Part shown: piece after piece, positions 10,553-23,065 of the stretch
Layout: each line of letters begins with the position of its first letter
Numbering within the stretch: position 1 is the first letter of the stretch
Assembly: GCF_954871325.1 (NCBI RefSeq)
Contig: NC_088776.1
Location: 31,234,508 to 31,298,507, forward strand
Reading direction: 5' to 3'
From: Gordionus sp. m RMFG-2023
Lineage: Eukaryota; Nematomorpha; Gordioida; Chordodea; Parachordodidae
Length of the DNA: 64,000 nucleotides
Program-made: the position numbers and the translations under genes
The notes under the pieces: generated by a model
What the model was told of the DNA's origin: nothing
The model's input: the letters and a program-made list of their open reading frames with translations, nothing else
The model's database searches: none

Positions 10553-11195
10553 ATGATCTCTAAAATATGTATTTGTTTTATTATTTTTGGTAAATTAACT
10601 GTACAAGTATGTGCTACAATTTTATTTTAGGTACTAAAATAAACTTATATAATACTCGCAAAAATTCAATATCATGTTACACTTGCACAAGTCCACCTTA
10701 TCCTGGAGGTGGAGTTGACTTTGACAAAGATATGTGTAAATCTCAAATTTGTAATGGGCTGATTGACAAGCAGAAATGTGTTAAAATTATTGAAAAAATA
10801 GAAGGTGTTTTATAAGGATTTGAAATATATTTTTGATGATTCCTTATTTCAATTTTTATTATATAAATTTTATTTAAAAAAAAAACAAATTATTTTATAA
10901 TTTTTTTTGCTGCTGCAAAGGTCAAACAAGATATACAAGAGCTTGTCTAGATGTTATATATAGTTCTTCTCACAGAGAAGAAATTCCTGCAGACACATAC
11001 AGGGGTTGCAGAAAAGCTTCCGACAAAATATCCAGACCTGGAGATCCATATGTTAGACAAAAACCTAAATTCTATGAAAAATCTTTTTGTTTTTGTGATG
11101 AATGGGACAATTGTAATAGTGGAAATTTTGTTTATATAAATATTTTCATTCTTTATATTATTATCTTTATTAACATTATCTATTATATTATTTGA
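10553..11195 (+). CDS. Ly6/uPAR (three-finger) GPI-anchored protein, 3 exons
   Basis: Proposed exons are 10,553-10,589, 10,631-10,804 and 10,921-11,195. Introns of 41 and 116 bp have GT-AG ends and joining phases that keep the frame, giving 161 residues. A short hydrophobic start (MISKICICFIIFG) suggests a signal peptide. Ten cysteines follow: 28, 31, 48, 53, 62, 79, 100, 127, 129 and 135. The pattern opens with SCYTC and closes with CFCDEWDNCN, as in Ly6/uPAR proteins such as the quiver/sleepless group. Residues 140-161 are a hydrophobic tail fitting a GPI-anchor signal. Relatives act outside the cell, often modulating channels or receptors; the partner here is unknown. The least certain part is exon 1, because the 41-bp intron is very short and another upstream first exon is possible. 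Confidence 0.8.
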
Positions 11196-11366
11196 TTCCT
11201 TAAATAATTTTTTTTAATTATGCATTTAAATGTAGTTATTAAAAAAATTACTTAAATTAAATCTCTACAATCATTTCAAAATTTTTTGAAATTATTTTTC
11301 TACACATTCAAATAACAAATTTTATATTATATGTATATTTTAGTGTGGATGCATGTTAAATTTTTT

Positions 11367-11372
11367 AATAAA
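11367..11372 (+). promoter_or_regulatory. Poly(A) signal of the Ly6-like gene
   Basis: An AATAAA hexamer lies about 170 bp after the stop codon at 11,193-11,195. Such hexamers are common by chance in this AT-rich DNA, so the assignment rests mainly on position. Confidence 0.35.
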
Positions 11373-12123
11373 GGACGAAGTATAAATTATCAACTCTAGT
11401 TATTTGGGGCTTTGAACCTGGATCATAGGTTATTTTTATTAATCCAAATCATTTTCAAAATTATATATAAAAAGATATACCAATACCATCTTTTTAACCA
11501 ATTCCACTGATATACAGTTTCAAACTCTAACATATATTAGTTCATAAAATGGTTTGGCTTGAACCATTAAAAAGTGGTTCAAAATTTTTACATACAAATT
11601 TATTAGAATTATTTAAAGAAACATATTTACAAATTTTTCTATCATTATTCCCTAAAAAATATTATTAAGCCATAAACGATTGAAATATTTTCAATTATAT
11701 CTATAGAGAACACTTTTATAAATTAACTTGGGTTGTTGGCATTGTCAAATAGGAATATACAAAAGCATCCAAAAATAATTACTACACTTATATATAAACT
11801 GATTATAATAATCTCTAAAAGAGTTATGATATGGTTTAAACAATTTTAGGCCAGGTTTGGATAGCTTTTAACACTTGAGTTTATTCTGTAAATAATAATT
11901 ATGGTTTGGTCCTTGCTATTATGATAGGTATCAGTCAATAACCAGAGTTGGGCAGATCCTTAGAAAATAAAAAATGATGATATAAGTATCTTATTATAAT
12001 AACAAAAAGATACAAAATATAAGATGCTTTGCTAATGATAGATCTTTGTTACAAGATTTTTTTTATGCAAAAATTTCTAAATTCTTTGAGCACAACAAAA
12101 TAGTCTGATGATTCACATATAAT
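11373..12123. other. Non-coding stretch, no gene seen
   Basis: A pair of motifs near 11,411-11,430 (TTTGAACCTGGATC) and 11,555-11,575 (AATGGTTTGGCTTGAACC) looks like decayed MITE ends, but no matched repeat or target duplication was found. Confidence 0.35.
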
Positions 12124-13787
12124 TAGACCTGTGCGCTGGCCACTGACCTTTTTTAGTTACACCCAAAATGCCGCCGTTTAAGAAAATCATGCTGGTGTGC
12201 CGCCAATAGAAATTTCTTTCACATTTCATGCCTTTTTATTCTAATAATTGGTCAGCATCATTCTTGTAATTTTTTTAATGTCAATAAGGATTTTGATGAA
12301 TTTTTATTTAAAATCATAATTATATTGAATTCATTATAGAATTCAATCAATCTAAAATTCCAAAAGTTACCATAATTATACATATTTTTAAAATGGATGC
12401 ATCTACATTTAATAATTCTATAAATAATTTTAGTATCCTAACTCTGGATAATAAAAAATCTATAGTCTGGAAAATTTTTTGCAAAATAATTATAGAAATT
12501 ATTACTGCTCTAAGATATAAAACTGCAGAGGTTGAATTTGAATTCGAGGAAGATCAAAAAAATGTCTAAGTACGTACAATAGATTTAACATATCTTGACA
12601 GCATTGATCTATACCCAGATACCCGTTTTCAAATTGGCAATTCCAATGATAATAACAATAATTCTACACATATGAAAACCTTAAAATTAAATGTCCCAAC
12701 ATGTTGGCATAGTATATGCTAGAAAGCATATTTGGATTAAATAAGAATTTAATTAATAATGTTTTGAATTTCTCAAATTATGAATCTGAGCTGGTAGAAG
12801 AACGATTAGTTTCAAAATTTAAAGAAACAGTCGAATTTCTTTACAAAAAGGGCCTACTTTAAACTTGGCGTTACTTTTTACAAGTGAAATTGAAACAAAT
12901 TTAATAGTAAATGATAGTGATAGTTCTGAAATCATTTCACTTAAAGAAAATATGCTAAAAAAACTTGCGTTACGATTTTCGGTGTGTAATCTGCAAGTAA
13001 TAATATATAAGTATATTCTTTTATTTTTTAATTAAAATTATCTTGGTATTGGCTTCTCTTTTAGATCCAAGATTTCAAAAATTGACAATTGTATCAAAGT
13101 ATTTAATAGAGCAAAATTGTTCAGCTTCAGAATTTATAATAAAACATCTTAAACTTATAGAGAATAATGATAATCTGGTATAGGAGGATCAAGATGAATT
13201 ATTTAATTTAAGTATTTGACAAAATTGGCAAATAAACATTCAACAAATATAAATTATGATTCCAAGTTAGGTGACTTAGAAAAAGAATGCTACAGTTTTC
13301 TTGGAAAACGATATTCACAAGATATGGACGTTCTAAATTTTTGGAGAGAGAAGAAGAGTAAACTTCCCAATCTTGCCAGGCTCGCCAAAAAATCTTTGCA
13401 TTCGGGTAATTAGCACACCTAGTGAAAGAGTTTTCTCTACCGCTGGATTGACGTTAAATTCAAGTGGATGATTATTATCCCGAAAATTTAAATAAAATAA
13501 TTTTTATACATGATAATTATAAAATTACGAAATCGATTTTGCATTTATAATGAGTTTTCTATTAAATAAATATTAAAAAATATGCCGAGATATCTGTAGA
13601 GTAATGTATATCCGTATTTTTTTTAAATAATAAGCAATTAAAAAAATTTATGTTATAAAAATTTATAACTGTGCCGATTTACGCCGAATTTGTTGACGGC
13701 GGCTAAAAATCGGCGCGCCGCCGGCCTTCGATAGGATTTTTTGAAAATTGCCCCGGCCGCCGATAGTTTAGTCGGCGCTCAGGTCTA
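12124..13787. mobile_element. hAT element, degraded
   Basis: The left end TAGACCTGTGCGCTGGCC and the inverted right end TAGACCTGAGCGCCGACT agree at 13 of 18 positions. Flanking octamers CATATAAT (12,116-12,123) and CATATTAT (13,788-13,795) match at 7 of 8. GC-rich CGGCGGC motifs lie near both ends. The interior holds plus-strand transposase pieces interrupted by stops and frame changes, so the element is old and immobile by itself. Confidence 0.88.
12393..13480 (+). pseudogene. Broken hAT transposase
   Basis: An open frame at 12,393-12,569 starts MDASTFNNSINNFS and includes KKSIVWKIFCKI, which resembles the beginning of a BED-type N-terminus. Further pieces follow to 13,215. The segment at 13,216-13,413 contains DMDVLNFWREKKSKLPNLAR. 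It is followed, after a frame change, by RVISTPSERVFSTAGLTLNS, which is the hAT C-terminal dimerisation motif with its conserved S-x-x-ER-x-FS. Several frame breaks separate the pieces. The catalytic core is hard to read and may have introns. Confidence 0.8.
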
Positions 13788-13795
13788 CATATTAT

Positions 13796-15268
13796 TAACA
13801 TCACTTACTCCTGCAACTTCTATAAAGGAATATTGTATGACCCAAAAATAAAATTGGAAATTGAGAGATGTATAAACTAAATAACAGAAATACATAGAGT
13901 AATACCATATGTAAATATGCTTATTGTTTCAATGAGCTAAAAGATAAATGACATTAAATTTGAACTTATACTATTCTTCAACATATTTTATTATTCATTC
14001 CATAACTACCCTTTTAAAATGTAACTTTTTCATGTATTTAATTAAAAATATAAAGAAATCACATAAATAGAAATTTTATTTATAGCTGGCGATCTTTGCT
14101 TATATAAAATCCAACCTTTAAAAAAATCTGAAGACCTTTTTTTAAAAAATCAATGGTTTAAATGTATGTCATTGGGATATGGTGCGAAATCTCGCAATTT
14201 TAAATCATTTATTGAGGAAGATTTTTAAAATTCTTGATTAATGAAAATGTATTCCAGCATGTTTAGGATACCTATATAAATTTCATACCACTTTTTCCAT
14301 AAAATGAAGACTTGAAGACTTGTTCAAATCATATGAACATTATCTGAAATTCACAGTGTGGTCACTATACATTATGAAATACTTTTCCGGTCAAAACAGA
14401 TTTTAAACATTTAAAAATACCCTCTAGTAAATGATTTAAAATTGAGATTCTGAATTTCCATGGATTTCATATCTCAATACAACATATAGTATTACATCAA
14501 TACGGCAAATCTTTTCCCGCGAGTGTCGATTACCACTAAAAAATATTTCCGCGAATGCATTACCACCAAAACATCACGAATGCAATTTCGCATAAATATT
14601 GCCACGAATGTAATAGTAATTTATATATAAATTTATTTATATATGACAAATGATTAATATAATTAATAGAAAATATCAAAATTCCCTTGATATTTGTACA
14701 TTTTTTCTATTTTATAATAATTAGTTCATAAATAATATATTTTTAGTCTTTTTAAATATTTTGGAAACTCATTTTGTAACCTTTGGGATGTGCAGGGCCC
14801 ATATTTTTTTTTGCCGGATTTTATTTTTAAATTTTAAATTCTAACAAATTTACCAGGTTTAAAACTCTGTCAAAGTGAATAGAGACCAATTTTAAAAACC
14901 CTGCAAGTTGACCCGAATCTGGGCTAAAAAATTTAAAATTGTTAAATAATCTGATTTTGTTTGTTATCCCTTTCGGTGAAATAATTTTTATTATATATTA
15001 ACATTTTTTTTTATATCATATTAACATTACATTTTTTTGATATCAATTTGTATTTAAATTTAATCGAACATATTTATTTTACATAATTGGTTATTTTTTG
15101 ATTGTTAAAAAAAAAGATATAAAAGGAAAATTGTTTTTGGTTAAAATGAGGAAAAATATAATGCAATTTATAATAATAAAATAAAAGAGAATTCTGTCTT
15201 ATTCTAATAATATAAATAGACAAATCTATGTTAATTTCTTCAAATATAATGTTTTCTCTTAGGAAAAT
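13796..15268. other. Non-coding stretch with MITE and minisatellite scraps
   Basis: Two things stand out. At about 14,180-14,270 lies a sequence ending AGCATGTTTAGGATACCTA, related to the MITE at 2,822-3,000. At 14,500-14,600 lies a short degenerate cluster of GCGAATGCATTACCA-like units, related to those at 50,661-53,084. A GGGCCC-bearing scrap at 14,795-14,945 resembles a hAT MITE. No gene was seen. Confidence 0.45.
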
Positions 15269-15340
15269 GATAATTAGAATTTCTGTGATAATGATAATTA
15301 GAATTTCTGTGATAATGATAATTAGAATTTCTGTGATAAT
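15269..15340. repeat. 24-bp unit repeated three times
   Basis: A 24-bp unit beginning TGATAATTAGAATTTCTG occurs three times in direct tandem with no visible difference between copies, implying recent expansion. It lies in non-coding DNA. Confidence 0.9.
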
Positions 15341-17359
15341 GATAAAAGCAATTAGTGATTAGTACTTCATTTAATTTCATTGAAATAATTTTAATTTTTG
15401 TTTATAAATTAAAAATTTCGGACAGGGCCCGGGTTAAATTAAAAACTTGGAGCGGGATCGAGTGTCATTGGGCTCAACCGATCATTTTTTATAACAATCT
15501 TAAGAATAATGGAAAATATTTAATTAAAAAAATTAAAGTAAAATTGATGTTATAAATGAAATTTTTTATTAAATTTATCAACAAGGAATCCAAAATAAAA
15601 TATAGTTATGCTTATTTCTACGATAAAGAATGAGTAAACAAATTTTTTAATAAAATAAATCCAAGTTGGCATAATAACTATAAAAAAGTTATTATTATAT
15701 TAAAAAATAAAGATTGAATATTTTACAGGTGGGCCTAACGGAAGACTGGCAAAAGTGATTATCAGGCCTATAAAAGTGGACGGTATGGAAGCGCAGTTCC
15801 CCCTGTAAAATTAAATAATTAAATTTATTAACCGAGGGGGGAGGTGTAAGAACGATTGCATCCAGTTTTCTTCCGGGGGGTAAGCTAAGGTTAGAGTAAA
15901 TTTATTAAGAGAGGGTTATCTATTAAATTTATAATGAAATAGGAAATAATGTATTGCTGTAAATAAATACAATAAAATATAATATAAAAGATAATTTTAT
16001 TTATAAAAAAATTTTCTTACTAATTTTTAATAACAATTGTTTTTCAAAATTTTCATCTTATACAGGAACGCTTGGCAGTTAATATGGCATTAGCTATATT
16101 AAAACACATTCTACAGGGGCAGATGAGGGGATTGCGGTATTATACTTTAATAAGCAACTTTTTTAAAGAGGGGAATTTATTAAGAACATTTATTGTTTTG
16201 TCCTTTGGTTTCAAAAAATTGAATTAGTTATCCTCCTCATCCATTCTCTACTCTATTTATAAAAATATTAAATTTATCATTTATAGCATTTTTATATTGT
16301 AAATAAAAATATAAAATCCTAGGTATAGTAGATTCATAGAAATCATTTTTATATTAAAACTTTTATATATCATATAAAAGTTAAATCCCTGATTAAAATA
16401 ATAGTGATAAGATTATAATTTAAAAAATGACATTAAAAATAAATTCTAAATGAAATCAACCAATTTCTATCTATGTATATGATATATAAAATTTAATGAT
16501 TTTTACTTAGAACAATCTAAAATAAATTATTAACTAGTTACTTAGTTATATTATATAAAAGAAAATAATTAATATTAAAATCAAATGTCTTAAAATTGGA
16601 GATTGAAGATTTTAAAACTGATATAGTACTTTTTGGGCACTATTGAATTAGTTCCTTCAGTATAGGATGTTACTGTAAAATGTTTAACATATTTGGGCAA
16701 TAAATTTTCAGAATCAGATGATGATGAAATAATAATATCCATACTTATGTTAATCTAATAAATTAAAATATAAACAATCATATTGAAATTAATAAACTAT
16801 AATAATGGCTTGTAAATAAAATGGAATGTGAAAAATGAAAAACAGCATTAAAAAATATAAAAATTATTTAATTAGTTTCATTTTTAGTTACACGTTTATA
16901 AATATCGAAATATTTTTTATAAACTCATAATTCTTATAATTATTTATACCATATAATTTTCAATACATACAATGTTTACTGTTTTTTGTCCGTGTAAATA
17001 TATACATTTTTAATCTATTTAAATTAAAATACTTAAATCATTAAATAAAGTTTTACTCTTGTTCCTATATCATGACGTTTGTAATATTTAGTGAAATCTT
17101 GGAGAAAAAATTGAGATGGCAATGAATAAAATTAATAACCTAAAATAGAAAGAATTATATATAAAATTAAACACCTTTGAATAAATCATCCTTTCATTTA
17201 TTTCATCAAATAACAAAATTAAATACAAAGTTAAATCATAAAATTAAAGCAAAAAAATATTTAGAATTAAAGGTTAAAAAATTAAAAACAATAAAAATGA
17301 AATGAACAACTTGAAAAAAATTAAAAAATAAAAGTTCAAAATCTTAAAATTATTCCAGC
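15341..17359. other. Non-coding stretch, no gene seen
   Basis: A 66-codon frame at 15,355-15,555 crosses a GC-rich MITE-like scrap (GACAGGGCCCGGGTT) and is not coding. GC-richer blocks at 15,725-15,890 and 16,060-16,220 hold G-runs but no recognisable element. The remainder is simple AT-rich sequence. Confidence 0.4.
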
Positions 17360-17640
17360 TTCAATTCGGCGCAGTGTCAATTCAGTGAGGCGTCAATTCG
17401 GTGCAGTGACAATTCGGCGCGGCTTCAAATCGGCGCGTATTTAATACAGTTGCAATTTATTAGTAAAAAACGAAGGGATCATTAAATAGAAGTCATGTTG
17501 AGGGTTGGATATCAAAAAAAATTCATTTTATAAACAAATATTTATAGGTAGTCGGCGTAATTTTTGTCAAAATCGTCATTCGAAAATAATGATCGTATAA
17601 GATCATACAAAATACCATTCAATACCTGTTATATTTTATA
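17360..17640 (+). repeat. Minisatellite cluster with conserved flank, plus-oriented copy
   Basis: About five degenerate units of roughly 16 bp (TCAATTCGGCGCAGTG type) occupy 17,360-17,438. They are followed by a flank (17,439-17,515) that returns in inverse orientation at 24,205-24,283 next to the same kind of units. Further on, TTTTTGTCAAAATCGTCATT and GAAAATAAT (17,550-17,590) resemble 51,082-51,115 downstream of another minisatellite cluster. The layout suggests one dispersed repeat family with a variable minisatellite and a conserved body. Confidence 0.6.
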
Positions 17641-18355
17641 AATAATTAATAATTTTTTCTCTAAAAATGTTTTAGTAAAAGTCATTTTTTGAACCTAGGA
17701 GTCTCGAAATCGTGGTTATCGATGGGGCTAGTCAAATCAAGTAGTTTATTAGGCTTCTTATGAAATAAAAAAAAATTCAGATTTTAATATAAATTTAAGT
17801 AGATGTTTTATTTATATAATATTCTATTTACAACTATAACAAATAAAATATTTTTTTTTTTTGGCAGGGTTTTGTATAATTGAATAGCATGACAATATGC
17901 TTGAATCTTTATCTAATATGTAAATAATATTATTATGATTTTTTTAATACCTTTTTAACAGATAAACCATAAAACGTTTTACTACATGAAAAATATTAAG
18001 CAATTTTATTTTCTTCATCCTCCTCAAAAATTTTTGTTTATTATCTTGGTCTATCTTGGACATATTGCCAGCCATTTTATATTTTTTATAATATCTTTAA
18101 AAAAAATTTGCAGGTAATAAAATAAATAATAAATTTACTCAAAATTTATCTAATTACATATTTAAGTATATAACATCATTTGATTTTATTATCAGGCCAA
18201 AATTATATCCTGAAAACTAAAATGTTCATATCCAATAAAATGTATTAATTTGAATCATATTATATTGTCAATTATAATAGATAGATATATAAATATGTTT
18301 GCTAGATATAATTAATTTTAAATACTTGATCCTATTATCAGGCTAAAATTTATTT
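17641..18355. other. AT-rich non-coding stretch
   Basis: I see no gene, repeat array or transposon end here. Composition is nearly pure A+T in places. Confidence 0.4.
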
Positions 18356-18532
18356 ATGCAATATATATTATATCTATTACAATATCACAATATATATATC
18401 ACAATATATATATCACAATATATATATATCACAGTATATATATATCACAATATATATCATAATATTTATATATATCACAATATTTATATATATCACAATA
18501 ATATTTATATCACAATATATTATATATATATG
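18356..18532. repeat. Microsatellite-like ATATATCACA repeat
   Basis: Successive units of ATATATATCACA with small length changes make up the tract, and it contains many ATAT runs. The open frame it produces is an artefact of the repeat. Confidence 0.9.
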
Positions 18533-18835
18533 AAGATCTTAATTTGCAAGATATTTATTTAGGTCTTATATTTTATTAAAATTGAAATATATTATGAAAA
18601 TTACATTAATAAATTTATATAATAATAATTATTTTATATATTACATTTATAAAATATTATATTTTAACCTGTAATAGATGATAAATTTCTTGATTCATCA
18701 TTTTTCTACAGTTTTATAGCTTCTTCATAATCCTTTTAGTAAAAATTTTTCTATTTTGAATTTTGCATATATAATTACATACCACAATAATATTATAAAA
18801 AATAATTGATTAATTGCTCCAACAAGCCACAAATC

Positions 18836-18965
18836 TACTCAGGGGCCTCACTAGCCTCTACCATCTCGGGGCTAAACTAAATAAAAATATAGGGGGGGGG
18901 GGGAGCGAAGCCCCCCATACTTTCTATTTTGCGGGCCTTCGGACCGCTTTTGCCTGGCCTTGAGT
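18836..18965. mobile_element. GC-rich SINE-like scrap with G-run
   Basis: This is a short island of CTCAGGGGCCTCACTAGCC, a run of G residues, then GCGGGCCTTCGGACCGC. The GGCC-TTCGG-CC hairpin and the G-run recur at 19,611-19,708. The composition is quite unlike the flanks, as with transposon tails. The family is not determined. Confidence 0.4.
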
Positions 18966-19499
18966 TTTATATTAATATATTATACACTTTTAATTGAAAT
19001 TTGCTAACTCTGAACAATTCTAAATTTCATCTTCTGCCATTTATAATGTATACAAATAATAAAACAATACAAGACATTTCTAAATATATTATTTTTTAAT
19101 ACAAAATATTTATTCATTAAGTATTTTCGATTGCGATTTTTGTCTAAAGAATTACAAGTGATAAATAAGGTTAACCTCAATTGATAATGGTTTTTAAAAA
19201 TCATCAGGACGACATAATTCTAGCAACCTATATTGACAAAAGGTCATTAAATATAACGTTGTGTTACCATTTTAGACAATGTTTTATAGAATTGACTAAT
19301 AAGGAAAAATAGGCCTAACCAAATCAATAATTCTTAAAGAGGATAATTTAAACGACTAATCCAAATCATAAGACTATATGGGATAATGATAAATACTGCC
19401 AAGTCAACGTATAGCAATTTTAAATACTAACCTAATTTGCTAAATACAGACTAAAATTTATTAAAATGTAATAAGACTCTTATTATTTAACATATATTA

Positions 19500-19720
19500 T
19501 AACGGAATCACGTGGTCGAGTCCGGCCTCGTAATCACCAAGTTGGAATAAGAAAAATATCTGAACTTTGTTGGGATTTGATCCCAGAACCTATAGGCATT
19601 GCAAGGATTTTCCTAAGGGGGGGGGGAATTAACAAATTACTAGGGGCTTCACCCCCAGACCTTATTTGGGGCGGTATTCGGCCTGATTTTGGCCGGCCTT
19701 CGGCCGGGTTACCTTAGTCT
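19500..19720 (+). mobile_element. tRNA-derived SINE
   Basis: A pol III A box (TGGTCGAGTCCGG, about 19,513-19,525) and a B box (GGGATTTGATCCC, about 19,571-19,584) lie in tRNA-like order. The roughly 59-bp gap suggests a tRNA with a long variable arm or a small insertion. A body with a G-run and a GGCCGGCCTTCGGCCGGG hairpin follows. It is transcribed, if at all, by RNA polymerase III and needs a LINE partner to move. No duplication was located. Confidence 0.55.
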
Positions 19721-19887
19721 ATATATACTCATAAAATATTTTTACAAGATAGGAGGTTAATTTTAATAAAAAAAAGTAAGTCTGGAACAAATATGAAATA
19801 TATTTTTATTAGTTTATATAAAATATAATAAATATCTTATATATACATTAATATAAAAGCATGGTAATAATTTATTCCAAACAAGTA

Positions 19888-20163
19888 TTATAAATTTATT
19901 TATAAAAAGTAAGTAGACATATAGTTGATATTCCTCTATTATATAGAATTAGTTACAAAATACTAAGTAAAATTCCATTTTACAGACATATTTGAGAGTT
20001 AGAGAATATATTACAGTTAATATTATAACAAATTTTACTAATCAATGCTCTTGATAATAATTATAGCAACAATTTGCATTCAATTATTTAACACCATCTA
20101 AATATTTTAAATTAAATAGGATATTATAAATTAATCGTTATATTATTCATCCCACAATGTCTT
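19888..20163 (+). repeat. Left arm of large imperfect inverted repeat
   Basis: This arm pairs with 21,546-21,788 in reverse. Shared phrases include ACATATAGTTGATA, TTTTACAGACAT versus TTTTACAGACTT, ACAATTTGCATTCAATT and TTATTCATCCCACAATG. Both arms are non-coding. The 1.4-kb spacer holds a SINE fragment. This may be a decayed foldback-type or long-TIR transposon. Confidence 0.7.
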
Positions 20164-20744
20164 TAAAAGATATTTTCTGACCTTATCAATATTTTATAGT
20201 TTTCTGTAAAATATAAAATTCGCTATATTGGTAAAAATTACTTGATTGTCATATGGTAATTGATAAAATTAGATATGCTGTAAATCTATATAACATTCCA
20301 CTGTTTGTATTGTGCTATAATTTTTTTATTAAATTTTTGATATAATTTTATCAATAGTTTTATAATTATATTTTACTTTTATTAAGATAAATAAATTAAA
20401 ATTACTCACTTTGTAAAAAATTATATTTGATATATTATATTATTTAGTAATTTATTATTAATAATTATAATACATTTCACTTTTCTCTTAAGACTTATCT
20501 TTGGCTTATATTCCATTTCTTAAAAATCATTTTTGGTTCACCTTTTTATATATAAATGCTTTTTTCCAAAAATGTATAAATTATGATGAATAGTTTTATA
20601 AAAAAATATCAACTTTTACATTCTTTCTTTCAAATTATTGTTTAAGATATATGCATACATTTTTGGGGGTCAGGGAATAGGGGGAAGACAAGGGGGGTAT
20701 TTTTTATTAGTTTATAATGACATTCACAAAAAGTGATAAATTTC

Positions 20745-20845
20745 TGAAGGGGGGGGGATTTCCCCTTGCCCACTACTTGGCTACGCCTATGCCAGAATCA
20801 TCGAATTGGTAAGCGACGCTCTAGCCGACTAGGCTATAGAATATT
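20745..20845 (-). mobile_element. tRNA-derived SINE fragment, minus strand
   Basis: Read on the minus strand, TAGCCTAGTCGGCTAGAGCG is a tRNA D-arm and A box. It is followed by GTCGCTTACCAATTCGATG and a body GGCATAGGCGTAGCCAAG with a run of G/C. The B box is poor, so it is an old, probably silent copy. Confidence 0.5.
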
Positions 20846-21545
20846 TATAATAGTCACCAAATATATTTTAAAAATAAATTTTCCAAATGAATTTATTAGG
20901 TATTAGATTAAGGCGATATGGTGGTTAGACTTAGATGACATTCAGAAGCTAGATGAGCAATTGAGAAAATTATTGTGAGATATTATATTTCTAATATATT
21001 ATCTTTCCATTTTAATGATAAATAAACAACTAGACAGTTGATTATTATTGCTCATCTAAATTATGTAATCAAATGATCTCAGCACCAGGAGTAATATTCT
21101 TAAACTACATAGCTAAGCAAATAATAGATGCTGGTAAATTTGCAATCATAGCCATGACACCAATGACATATATGTCATTGCATGACACTCACTATGTAAA
21201 CTATATTCATAATTTATTATGTTATATAAATTGATAAAACCTAAACACTAAAAATGTTTAGAAGAAATAATTATGCAAATATATTGAACCTTAAGTTATT
21301 CACACGGTAAGGATGCCATATTAGAAATTAAACATTTTGTATCTATGAAATAAGTAACAAAGTGATATGATCTATATTATTGTCGCACCATTGAAATATT
21401 ATAACTTAAAAGAAAGAGTAGTTTGTAATAATATCAAAAATATACTCATATTAAAAATTTAACTAAAAACTGTTTTTCAAAGAAGAAAAATATTCCTAAA
21501 AACACGTAAAAAAAAGAGAAGTAAAGATAACTAATAAGATTACAT

Positions 21546-21788
21546 CCATTGTGAGATGAATAATAAGATGTTATATTTTTAAATAAATAGATGGCTTTAA
21601 AGAATTGAATGCAAATTGTTACTTATATCAAAAGCTTTTATTAGTAAAATTTATTAAAATATTAACTGTGATATATTTTATGACAAGTCTGTAAAATTGA
21701 CATTTTACATAATATTATATAACCAATTATATTTAATAGAGAATTATCAACTATATGTTACTTTTTATAAAGAAATCTCTTATACTTA
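21546..21788 (-). repeat. Right arm of large imperfect inverted repeat
   Basis: This arm is the reverse-complement counterpart of 19,888-20,163, about 75-80% similar by eye, with small indels. The spacer side carries no readable transposase. Confidence 0.7.
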
Positions 21789-23065
21789 AACCTTAAAAAT
21801 ATTTTTAGGAAGAGGCATGGTAATTAAATTTAAAAATGAATATAGTTGATTAGTGATTTTGAACTCGGATAATTACAATATTAAATTTGTTAATTTCAAT
21901 TTATAAATAAGTATATATATCTAATTAGGGTTAAAAAATAATTTAAATAATAAAAATCAATTAAGCTTCAACTGTTAATGCTAAATTAATATTTAGACAT
22001 TATGAGTGATATTGATATTCCATTTTAAACACAGAATTTGATTGCAAGCTAATATAGTGAATATAATTTATATGTATTATTCTAATTCAATCTAGTCTAA
22101 TAAATAAAATTGGACTCATTTAATAAAAATTCAGATAGTCTTATTAATTTTTAAATAATAAAATATAATTTATATGAATTAAACTAATCTTATGATTAAA
22201 ATAGCACTTATTTAATAAAAATTTAGATAGTCTAATTAATTTTTAAATAATAAAATCAAATCTATACATAATACTTTATAGAATTATGAAAGAAATTGTT
22301 CAGGAAGCTATCAAAAAATTTTTCTAGTTCAGTGGGATATTAGGAAGCCATTAAGAAAAATTTTTTTTTCACTTTAGCGGGCTACTCAATTTTTTCAGGG
22401 GGTAATAGCACCTACGCCCCCCCCCCCCCCAGTGACGCTACTAATTCTACTAATCTCAGTGGTTGTAATATGGCTAATATGATATTAACATATATATAAG
22501 CATTATATATCTATCTGAAACTTTTCCAAATATAAAAATAGATGTATAATCATATAATGTCCATTTTGTAATGCTTAAACTTTAAATTTTTTAATACAAC
22601 CTAATAATATTAGGTGAAAATATTGTAATTCTCGTCAAAACCAAGTCATGACAGATAAAAATTCAAATTGCTAAAATAAATTATTTTCATACCCAATTAT
22701 GGATATTATAGATTTCTATTTTAGAACAAAATTTTAATTTTTAATTGTTACTGGTTTTAAAATAAAATTCATTCAACCGACAAGCACCTTGCGCCGATTA
22801 GCTGGTCTCACCTACTCTGATTTCTTTGGGGACCAATTTATCATGTTATATATGTTGATTCACAAAATTAAAATTATTTTTTAGAAGTTAGGAATTAACA
22901 AAAGAAAATTAGAGATTATTTTCCAATTATATCCAGCGATTGTATTAATTTAGAAAATAATTATTGACTTAAAAATAGATTTTCTAGACTGATTCATTTT
23001 ATAGATTTAGTAAAAATCTAGAAAATAATTCCATTAATTATAAAAAATAAATATCATTTTTAAAT
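21789..23065. other. AT-rich stretch with a tandem duplication and SINE tail
   Basis: A unit of about 93 bp containing TTATTTAATAAAAATTTAGA is duplicated over 22,105-22,260. A scrap at 22,290-22,440 ends in a long C-run followed by CAGTGACGCTACTAAT, reminiscent of a SINE or LINE tail read in reverse. No gene was seen. Confidence 0.45.

Noticed and set aside
18356-18562. 68-codon frame rich in I, Y, T, N and H
   Set aside because: It is a microsatellite translation (ATATATCACA units).
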